Origin: Antilocapra americana
Lineage: Eukaryota; Chordata; Mammalia; Artiodactyla; Antilocapridae
Assembly (NCBI GenBank): GCA_007570785.1
Contig: ML660203.1
Location: 9,711,524 to 9,775,523, forward strand
Direction of reading: 5' to 3'
DNA: 64,000 nucleotides
The translations under genes were made by a program, and so were the position numbers. Within the stretch, counting starts at the first letter, position 1; each line of letters starts with the position of its first letter. Shown here in pieces: positions 55,793 through 64,000 of this stretch. Under the pieces are notes generated by a model. That model was not told where the DNA came from. It worked only from the letters and a program-made list of their open reading frames with translations, and ran no database searches.

Positions 55793-57189
55793 AAGATGTA
55801 ATATACAGCATAAGAAATATAATCAATAATACTATAATAACTTTGTACGGTGACAGATGGTTATTAGACCTATTATCATTGTGATCATTATTTGCATGTC
55901 AGATCACTGTGCTGTCAAATCATGTCAGCTACACTTCAATAAATAAAATCTATGTGGAAATGCAAAGCAGAAATTCAAGAATAGTCAAGATATTCTTGCA
56001 GAAGACCAGAAATATGAAAAACTTTTTCTATTATGTATTAAGTTCATTATAGTAGCTATAGTATTTGAAACAGCATGGAATTGGCACAAAGACAAACTAA
56101 TAGACAAATTTAAAAAATGGACATTCCAGAATGAGATAAACAGACTCATACAGAAAATTGTCTAACTATAAAAGGAATTAACTGTCTTTTCAATACACAA
56201 TACTGGGTCAGTTGGCTATCCATATGGAAGAAAAAAGGAAATATGACCTTACAGCATACCCTAAAATCAATTCTAGGTGGATGATGTTTTCAGATTACAT
56301 TGCAACTATCTATATTTAATAAAATAATTAAAAGTAAATAAAACTTAAAATTCAATACATCAGAAATACTGGCCACATTTCAAGTGCTCAATACCTGCAT
56401 CATATTGGCTGTCATATTGTACAGCATAGCTGGAGAATAGTTCTATCACTGCAGAAAGTTCTACTGAACAGCACTATTCAAAAAAATATTATAGGAGTAT
56501 ATTTTTATGACTTTACATAGGAAAAAAGTTTTTAAACAGAATTTTTAAAAAAGATGCTAACCATGAAAGAAAATTGTGAATAATTTAATCAATTTAAATT
56601 TAAATTTGGAACTCCTTTTCAACAAATAACACTATTAAGACGGTGACAATGCAAGCCACAGAATGGAATAAGAGCCAGCCTAGGGTGAGGCAAGTTGAAG
56701 CCTCAGGTGAAGGTCTAGTAAAGCGTTAAGCTTGGACACAAATTTTTAAGGGGGCATCAAAAAAAAAAAAATCCTCAGTAATCAAAACAAGATATTTGCA
56801 GTATTTTTAAAAACCAAAATTAGTTTTTTAAAATCCATGATGAATAAAATGTCATAATTTTAAATCAAGATAGGTATCTACTAATTTTCCCTTTGCTTCA
56901 GGGTCCAATATGCTTAGACAGCATTTGGGAAATGATATTTGTAATTTGTATACAACCAATGCCTCCAATTTAAAGAACAAAGATCAATAAAAATATCAGA
57001 CAACCCAACAGAATAGGTTCAAGATATGAAAGGTATTTCACAAAATAGGATATCCAAATGGCCAATGAATGATAATAGGTGCTCAACTGCATTAGTAAGG
57101 AAATATAAATTACAATAGAAAGGCATTCGACTATTCTCTCATCAAAACAATTAAATATAAAAGACAGGCAACAGCAAGTATTGATGAAA

Positions 57190-57395
57190 ACTGAAAGTGT
57201 TAGTCATTCAGTAGTGTCTGACTCTTTGTGATGCCATGGACTGTAGCCTGCCAGGCTCCTCTGTCCATGGAATTCTCCAGACAAGAATATTGGAGTGGGT
57301 TGTCATTTCTTACTCCAGGGAATCTTTCTGACCCAAGGATCAAACCTGGATCTTCCGCATTAGCAGGCACATTCTTTACCATCTGAGCCATGAGG
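57190..57395 (-). repeat. Bov-tA SINE, antisense
   Basis: 'gtgttagtcattcagtagtg' to 'cattctttaccatctgagcc'. Confidence 0.92.
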
Positions 57396-57712
57396 ATGTA
57401 AAAATACCCCAGAAACCTCAGACATGGCTGGTAGAAGTGTAAAATGATACAACTAATTTGGAAAACTGGCAGTATCTGTTAAAGCACAACTCACATGTCT
57501 TACAATTCAGCACTTCCATTTCTAGATATACCCAATAGAATTGCATTCATATGTTCAGCAAAAAACTGTTCACAAATGTTTCTAATAGAACTGTTCATAA
57601 TAGTCCCCAACTGGAAACAACCCAAATGCCCATCAATAAGGCAACTAATAAATAAATTGCTGTATATTAATTCATGAAATACCATATAGTAATGCAAATA
57701 AAATATTACTAC

Positions 57713-57830
57713 ATGCAGAAATTCCCTGCAGTGGTTAGGACTCTACCCTTCCAGTGCAGGGGCCACAGGGTTCCTGACTGGGGAACTAAGATCCCACAAG
57801 CTGCATGGTACAGTCAGAAAACAAAATCCC
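57713..57830 (+). repeat. short CHR-type SINE with perfect 12-bp TSD
   Basis: Identical 'aaatattactac' at 57701-57712 and 57831-57842. Confidence 0.92.
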
Positions 57831-57899
57831 AAATATTACTACTTGCAATAGCGTAACTAAATCTTACAAAGCAAAAGAAGTCACACATCAAAGTACATA

Positions 57900-57942
57900 T
57901 CACACCACCCCCACCACCCCCACCCACCACCACCAACAGGCA
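57900..57942 (+). repeat. C/A-rich (CCACC)n low-complexity tract
   Basis: 'cacaccacccccaccacccc' followed by 'cacccaccaccaccaac'. Confidence 0.9.
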
Positions 57943-60600
57943 AAACTTAATTATGGTGTTAGAAGTCATGTTAGTGGTTACCCTTGGGAAGAAAGAGACT
58001 TAAAGAGGGCATGAGGGGCTTCTGGGTACTGGTAATGTTCTGTTTCTAGATCTAGGTTCAGTTTTCCTGGGTGTGTTCATAAGGTGAAAATTCATCAAGC
58101 TGTAGACATTTTTGTTTAATAGAAACAGACAAACATCAAATAAAAATTTAAAGTATTGCGGTCTGTGTCCAGACCATTCAGGATCCCAGGGAAGAGGAAG
58201 ATCAAGATTTTAAAAATTAAGCAATCAAGTGAAAAAGGCAGCTATCGCAACTTTCTCTCTTTGACCTAGCTCCCTGTCACCCAGCAAAGGCAGGTACTTT
58301 CAGCTATCTCTTATTCACAAGTAGGAGAGGCTAGGCTTTGTCTTTTCCTTTGATGCACAGGAAGATGGCAGCCCTGAGCAAGTCAATGAGGAGATTAAAG
58401 CCCCACAGACTGTTAGAAGTAGATGCAGGATTAGAAACTGGTCTCCTAATTCCTGCTCCTGAGCTTTGTGTACCAGAGCCTGTTGCTCCCGAGAATCAGG
58501 CCACCTGACCACCCCGAAGCTCCAATCAGTGTAACTTCACTAGGGTCTAGTGATTCTTTCTCTGTGTCCCTAAACTTACAGTGGTGCTATGGATGGGAAT
58601 GACATCACTTCTCTGGAAGGGAATGTGAAAGGGTGCAACTATAGGAGGTAAGGAGGCAATTTTAAATAACCGCTTTTATCCTTTCTGAAAGTCCAATCAC
58701 TGACTGTATTGAATGAGGGCTGATGGCACTTGAGAGTGGAACAAACCAAAGGAAGAGTGAAACATATACTGGATGGGATCCAGTCAGAAAGGACTATTTC
58801 TAAACAAATGAAAAGAGTCACCCTTTTCATCCTTTCATCTTTTAAATAAGATTTAAATTGTGGTTTAGAATGTTTTGAATTTAGCACTTTTGTTCCAAGC
58901 TGATTCTTCTCAAAAACACCTGAATATAAAGAATCTGTAAGCACAGGTTTGGGGAACAGATGGAGACAGAACTGGTGGTCGTCTAGCAGGCATTTTATGG
59001 CTGTGTCCTAATTTTGTGGGGGCTATCAGAAGGACTTATAGAACCCTCCCCCACTGCAACACCCCCCATTCTTCTTTTTCCTCAAGAGAGCTGCCCTGTG
59101 AGCAAAATGCAGACCTCTTGGGGCTCTAGGGACTACTTTGGACCCCAGACCCAGCTGCACAGGTATTTAAATTGGATCCAGACTTTAGCTTTACAGTTCT
59201 TTCCAATTTCCTCCCCAAATCCTGAATAAATCTTCCCTATCCAACTGAAGCCAGTTTTCTCTCAAGCCACAGCGTATTTCTTTGTGTACATTTTCCCTGA
59301 GCCATATTCTTTCTTATCTCAATCAAAGATGACATTCTGCCACCATCCACCTTCCCCGCCCATCCACCTTCCTCCCAACCCCAACACACACATTGACATG
59401 TGATTTTTTTGATTTCTATTTTCTGTTTTCCTTCTATAAGAGAACTCTTCTCTCTTTTTGACTAGCGTCCTGGCTCTTTCATCGAACTCTGAACACTAGG
59501 CTCCTTTGCTTTCCAGTGCTGGACTGTAACTGCATCTTTGCTGGAATGCTTACCCATATGCAGAAGCACTTGGAAGAGAAAAACATTTGCAGTGTAACAG
59601 AAAGATGGCAAGTTTCATGTTATTTTAACTTTTGAGATGCCTTCAGACTGTCTTGAAGAACCAGAAACAGCCCTTTTCCCAGACTGTATTTCAACCCAGA
59701 GCCACTTACACAAAATGGGTTTACCGTACTCGACAGTAAAACTGCCAATTATAAACAATTGTCTCAAATTGAGTTATACATTTCCTTATATCCTTGAATA
59801 CGCACAGGATTCCAAAGCAATTGAATCCTGTATGTGGTTTCCTAGACCCACAGATCTGTTTTTCAAAGCCACAACCTGACAGAGACTGAAACCAAACACT
59901 TCAACCTACAATTTACTTCTGAGGTAAAGATCGGTCTCCTTTCTACATCTGTCTGACAGGACATTTGAGTGACCAAATCAAAAGGCTATACTGGGCACCC
60001 CCCCTCCCCCAATTCCTTGTAATTACCTTTGTATGGGGCTTTCCTGCTGAGAGTTGTGCCCCAAATGAAGCTATCAGTGTTCGTGTCCAGATCCTTAATG
60101 AGATCCCTGTGGCTTAAGCAGAGAAAATGCAGGCACATGTCCTACCTTCAACATGAGAATCTTTTCCTTTATTTTCAGAGCAGGTTGACCAAATGAACCA
60201 CTGTAACTTCAAACTTCCAGGGTACGGTTCCATTTCTTCCTGGATTTGTTCTTTATATTATCGGCATTGCTGGTTCACCACAACATGGCTGCTCCCTCCC
60301 GGAATGTTCTTTTCCTACAAGTATCTCAGTAGAGCGCCACACTTCAATACAGGGAAGGGCACAAACCTGTAGCCTTCTCTTCTCTGGTACTATCTCAGCT
60401 ACCTGTACACAAAGCATGGGCAGTGGCCAACTGCTCTTACAAAAATCTAGGTGCTCAAATATAGGAAGATTCTTCACCCAAGTAAGAAACTGTAATTAGG
60501 AAACTCCAATCAGTGGAATGTACCAGGAAAAAAATCATCTAGACATCGAAGGCTTGGTGAATGTTTTTACTATAGAAGAAACAAAAAAGTAGAAGAAAAT

Positions 60601-60657
60601 GAGGAGGAGGAAGGAAGGGAAAGGAAAGAAAAAGAAGAGGAAGAAAAGGAGAAGAAA
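60601..60657 (+). repeat. 57-nt uninterrupted polypurine tract
   Basis: Only A and G from 60601 to 60657, in an irregular GGA/GAA pattern, extended by more purine-rich sequence on the left. Confidence 0.97.
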
Positions 60658-61088
60658 TTGAACTCATAGATATCCTATTAAGCACAAATATGGCTCTGAA
60701 CCAAAACACTGGGTTGACAAAGAGAAAGGCTCGTTGACAAAGAGAAAGAAATTTCTTCTTCCCACACTGGGCTCACCTCTCACTCTACAGGGCCCTGTCC
60801 CAGGAATTGTCAGTAGCCGCTGTCTGTGGTCAGTAACAGATAATTCCAGATCAAAAGAAGGGCTCTGAAATCAAGATGTCTTTTTTTAGATTAATGATTC
60901 TCCAAGTGGAATCTGGGGATCTATAGTGGGTTTGCAGAGATTCTTCCAACCGTTCTGTGGGCTGGGTCAAAATGCAAGGCACAGAAGTGTGCTGATTTTT
61001 TTTCCCCTTTTTAAAACATATTTTCCGCTGTGGATTTCAATCACAACTTAAAAGCATCAAAACAAATATAGTTTAAAGGGACCTACAA

Positions 61089-61667
61089 ATGATCACAGGG
61101 ATTCAGCAAACACACCTGCAAAGTGTTTTTTGTTTGTTTGTTTGTTCGTTTGCTGGCTTGTTCAATCTAGTAAATGGGTGGGACTTTTGTCTAGCTCAAG
61201 TTGTCCAAAGACTAAAAATTTTGAAACTCACCAGTCCAGATGAAAAGACGAACCTTGCAAAGCACATCTTTGTGAGGGAAAGAAAGTCAAGTCCTTTCTC
61301 CCTTGAGTTTCCCATTTCCCGGCGTCACTTACTTCCTGGCCCTCTCCCTGTACTGCTTTCTAGCTCAATGCCCACAGCTCTGAAGGCGGAATCAGCCACT
61401 GCCAAGAAGAACCCTGCTCTGCAGCTACAGCTGTCTTTACTCGGGTTTCTCTTCCAGGGAGCAGGAGCTCAGGTATGGAGTGAAGGAGATGTCAACTGCA
61501 GCTGCAGCTTGAGAAGATCTGCTTTTCCTCATCCCAGCCCCACAGCAAGAGTTAACCCCAGGAGAGCCTGGACTGCTAGAGAGTTTTGTGAATTATCTCA
61601 TGACCCAGTTGTTACCCATATAGCACAACAAAGCCGTCAGGTCATCGAGGCTGCTCAGATGCTATGA
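61089..61667 (+). other. 192-codon open frame, coding status doubtful
   Basis: The longest frame outside retroelements and NPM1. It opens in a (TTTG)n run giving 'CLFVCSFAGLF', then a Leu/Ser-rich stretch and 'GAGAQVWSEGDVNCSCSLRR'. No homology I can name, no signal of codon bias or splice sites. Possibly by chance. Confidence 0.2.
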
Positions 61668-62343
61668 GATAAAATTTAGTCCTTACACCTACATCTGCCT
61701 TTCCCTCTCTGATAGAGCTACCTGTACATTCAGCTGTCAGCTGAATAAATTTGCACCATCATAGTTTCTTAGAAGCATTTCAAAGCAGAGGGGCTGCCTA
61801 TACAGTAAACAGTGTAAACAGTGTGGGAGTTTACAGGGTAAACTGTGGGAGCAGTAAATACTGGAGGCCAAATTGGATTTGGCTGAAGTATTTGCAGCAC
61901 CATCTACCTTTCAGAAAATGTCATATGTACAAAGTGCTCTCAGATAACTCAGATGCTACCCTTAATTACTCAGATGCTGTTAGCTCTCCTTCAGCACAGA
62001 CCCACTCAAGAATAAAAGAAGCAATGTTCTCCTCATCTCGCTCGATAAGGTGAAAACAACTTGTTAGCTCTCTGAATGTGATTGAAAAAAAAAAAAGAAA
62101 GAAAGAGGAAAGAAATCAATCTCAATATCTGAATGGAATTTATCACATACCTCTCAGGGACCCCCTGGTTCTTAAATGTTTCGGCTAAAGATTCCCTCTT
62201 CCAACTTCGGCAGAAGCTCAATGACTCAGCCTGTCAGAGAATGGATACTTTGTTGCTAGTTCCTGCAAGTTGGTTTAAATAGGTTGTCAAGATGCTGTAG
62301 CTGTGACCAAACCTCTGGCAGGGGGAGGCGGGACAGCACATGC

Positions 62344-62372
62344 CACGTGAGCACACTTGCGTGTTTCACGTG
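62344..62372. promoter_or_regulatory. paired CACGTG E-boxes
   Basis: Perfect palindromic CACGTG at 62344-62349 and 62367-62372, 23 bp start to start, just downstream of a 'gggggaggcggga' GC-rich word. Consistent with a bHLH factor site (MYC/USF/TFEB/CLOCK type), but E-boxes also occur by chance. Confidence 0.4.
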
Positions 62373-62544
62373 TTTCTGTGAGGATACCCAGCGGGAAGGG
62401 TATTTGCCAGACAGGAGAAACAGGAGGTTGTCTATTGTATTACATGGTATCCCAGACTCAGAATCTGCCTCCTGCAGGAACAGTCCACAAATTTGCTCAT
62501 GTCCTGAGATCTACGTTTGATTCCTACATGGCTTATGTCTCTGG

Positions 62545-62823
62545 TGGAGAAGGTGATGGCATTCCACTCCAGTACTCTTGCCTGGAAAATCCCATGGACG
62601 GAGGAGCCTGGTAGGCTGCAGTCCATGGGGTTGCTAAGAGTCGGACATGACTGAGCGACCTCACTTTCACTTTTCACTTTCATGCATTGGAGAAGGAAAT
62701 AGCATCCTACTCCAGTGTTCTTGCCTAGAGAATCCCAGGGACGGCAGAGCCTGGTGGGCTGATGTCTATGGGGTCACACAGAGTCAGACATGACTGAAGT
62801 GACTTAGCAGCAGCAGCAGCAGC
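62545..62823 (+). repeat. BOVA2 SINE with perfect 10-bp TSD
   Basis: Two Bov-A monomers, 'cactttcacttttcactttc' linker and (CAG)n tail; identical 'atgtctctgg' at 62535-62544 and 62824-62833. Low divergence. Confidence 0.94.
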
Positions 62824-62839
62824 ATGTCTCTGGATTCCT

Positions 62840-63005
62840 TCAGAAGACCTGGTTTCAGCTCCTAACTGCCACTTATAAGCTCTAGGATTTTAAACTACTG
62901 TTTAAATGCTTCAGTGTATTGGTCCTGTGAGTAAATAATATCCTGAATGGGGATACTGGGGGATGAACTGAGACAATGGTATGCACAGTGCCTGGTAGTG
63001 TTGCA
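62840..63005 (-). repeat. MIR SINE, antisense
   Basis: 'gacctggtttcagctcctaa', 'ctgccacttataagctctag' and 'tatgcacagtgcctggtagt'. Confidence 0.65.
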
Positions 63006-63189
63006 TGCATATGAACTCTGTGCGAATCTGGCAGAGCATATGGTGGCAAAAGATGACTCAGTCTTGAAAGAGGAAGACCCCACAATTATAAGAGGGGCCC
63101 AGTGAAGGGGTTCAATGATTGTGAATACCCTGTCTTACTACAACTTTTGGAAGATGTTTGTTCTTAAGCTGAAATGATGAAAAAGACAC

Positions 63190-63358
63190 TGAACTGGAAT
63201 TTAGGAAATCCGTGTTCTAGTCTTGACTCTGGTGACAAGAGTGCTAGATAAGTTTGGGCAGGTCAATTAACCTCCTTGTGTTTGTTTCCTATATAATACT
63301 GATATTCATACCCTCTCTTTCCTTAGTATTATTGTGATGCTTGAATAAGACAGGGTCT
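63190..63358 (-). repeat. MIR SINE, antisense
   Basis: 'ttctagtcttgactctggtg', 'gggcaggtcaattaacctcc', 'attgtgatgcttgaataaga'. Confidence 0.65.
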
Positions 63359-63373
63359 ATATAAATATATATA

Positions 63374-63552
63374 TGTCTGCCTACAATGCGGGAGACCTGG
63401 GTTCAATCCCTGGGTTGGGAAGATCTCCTGGAGAAGGAAATGGCAACCCACTCCAGTATTCTTGCCTGGAAAATCCCATGTACGGAGGAACCTGGTAGGC
63501 TACAGTCCATGGGGTTGCAAAGAGTAGGACATGACTGAGCAACTTCACTTTA
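63374..63552 (+). repeat. Bov-tA SINE lacking its head, between (TA)n runs
   Basis: Begins 'tgtctgcctacaatgcggga', so the first about 40 bp of the tRNA-derived head are missing, and ends 'gagcaacttcacttta'. 'atatatatat' on both sides may be the TSD. Confidence 0.88.
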
Positions 63553-63583
63553 TATATATATATGTAAAACATACTAAAATATA

Positions 63584-63804
63584 GGGCTTCCTCAGTGGCT
63601 CAGTAGTAAAGAATACGCCTGTGAATGCAGGAGATTCAGGAGACTCTGGTTCAATCCCTGAGTCGGGGAGACCCCCTGGAGGAAGAAATGGTAACCACTC
63701 CAATATTCTTGCCTGGAGAATCCCATGGACAGAAGAATCTGGCAGGCTATGGTCCAGGAGGTTGCAAAAGAGTCAGACGTGACTTAGTGACTAAACAACA
63801 ACAT
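63584..63804 (+). repeat. Bov-tA SINE with 9-bp TSD
   Basis: 'taaaatata' at 63575-63583 and 63805-63813; A-rich 'actaaacaacaacat' tail. Confidence 0.92.
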
Positions 63805-63831
63805 TAAAATATAATTTATTTTGGTCAAAAA

Positions 63832-63873
63832 TTTCCTGCCTTCGATCTTTCCCAACATCAGAGTCTTTTCCAA
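63832..63873 (-). repeat. small BovB fragment, antisense
   Basis: 'cttcgatctttcccaacatc' and 'agagtcttttccaatgactt' match the antisense BovB C-terminal region. 42 bp. Confidence 0.7.
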
Positions 63874-64000
63874 TGACTTAAGCATATAGCGGAACAAGTC
63901 AGGCAGTCTGGGAGGCAGGAACAGAATCATCCTTGCGGCTCTGGGAAGCTAAAGACAAAAATCCTACCCTCAAATCCCTGATCATATAACCTTTCAACAC

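Larger units (their letters stand above)
46881..55960 (+). mobile_element. long sense-strand L1M landscape with about nine nested insertions
   Basis: L1M 5' region words ('gcaaatgtctggttttaaaa', 'cgaccaccttaaagatgctt'), then the ORF2 endonuclease and RT regions ('attactgtaaatgtaaatgg' near 49120, 'gatgacatgatattatatat' near 50660), the C-terminus near 54400-54900, and the 3' UTR up to 'cttcaataaataaaatctat'. All in one orientation, with many stops. Younger insertions are listed separately. The duplicated 5' segments (46.9-48.2 and 48.2-49.2 kb) suggest two overlapping L1M copies rather than one. Confidence 0.75.
55961..58150 (+). mobile_element. further old L1 fragments, sense
   Basis: 'acagcatggaattggcacaa' (56070), 'caaatggccaatgaatgata' (57055), 'ccccaactggaaacaaccca' (57605) and 3' UTR words 'gcatgaggggcttctgggta' (58010) with 'aaaattcatcaagctgtaga'. 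ORF2 order is kept but 56300-56950 is unassigned. Confidence 0.65.
58151..62534. other. 4.4 kb repeat-poor region, no gene proven
   Basis: No ruminant SINE, LINE or LTR recognised, unlike the rest of the window. Short frames (for example 59637-59879 and 61089-61667) have no domain I recognise. Polypurine tract at 60601-60657, (TTTG)n at 61123-61150, paired E-boxes at 62344-62372. It may hold conserved non-coding sequence, a lncRNA or flanking parts of an unseen gene; none is shown by the sequence. Confidence 0.4.

Noticed and set aside
1..64000. A previously undescribed biological system
   Set aside because: After reading both strands I see retroelement layers, one retrocopied host mRNA and unassigned intergenic DNA. 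Nothing supports a novel multi-gene system, and claiming one would go beyond the sequence.

Overview
The window looks like intergenic nuclear DNA from a bovid ruminant (cattle, sheep, goat or a close relative). It is dense in repeats restricted to ruminants or cetartiodactyls: BovB (RTE-type) LINEs in both orientations, Bov-tA and BOVA2 SINEs, CHR-type tRNA-derived SINEs, and young ruminant L1 3' ends. Older mammalian MIR, L2, L1M, Tigger DNA transposons and an ERV-L-like remnant lie underneath. I find no host multi-exon gene, no rRNA or functional tRNA, no CRISPR array and no operon-like arrangement. Nearly every open frame is a by-chance or translated-repeat frame.

Layout. 0-3.5 kb: SINEs on old L1/MIR plus an LTR-like block. 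3.5-6.2 kb: mostly unassigned. 6-14.3 kb: SINEs, three BovB pieces and an antisense L1M split by a young L1 3' end. 15.5-17 kb: a BovB with a perfect in-frame 87-bp tandem duplication in its reverse transcriptase. 19.1-20.3 kb: antisense BovB ending in a foldback palindrome. 21.7-27.5 kb: remnant of an ERV-L-like provirus (LTR-like block, RNase H and integrase traces), invaded by BovB, L1 and Bov-tA. 27.5-31.2 kb: three or four Tigger-family elements; into one of them a full-length, intronless NPM1 (nucleophosmin) mRNA copy has inserted, with target-site duplication, 5' UTR, 3' UTR, poly(A) tail and an intact 294-codon frame.

31-35 kb: antisense L1, MIR, BOVA2 and L1 pieces. 35-38 kb: a near full-length antisense BovB carrying a nested SINE, an inverted BovB fragment and a 70-bp tandem duplication. 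38-43 kb: L2, MIR, L1 and SINEs. 43.5-45.6 kb: a young L1 insertion with a 5' inversion (twin-priming structure) and a perfect 13-bp target-site duplication. 46.9-58.1 kb: a long sense-strand L1M landscape interrupted by about a dozen younger insertions, including a 2-kb BovB. 58.1-62.5 kb: the most repeat-poor part of the window, with a polypurine tract and a paired CACGTG E-box. 62.5-64 kb: SINEs again.

How the parts relate: the content is a record of successive retrotransposition, not a set of cooperating genes. L1 machinery is the established source of L1, SINE and processed-gene insertions that end in A-rich tails; BovB is the presumed partner of the Bov-A SINE family. The only complete protein-coding frame is the NPM1 retrocopy; whether it is transcribed cannot be told from sequence. 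I found no previously undescribed biological system. The observations most worth checking are the intact NPM1 retrocopy, the in-frame BovB duplication, and several unusual insertion structures.
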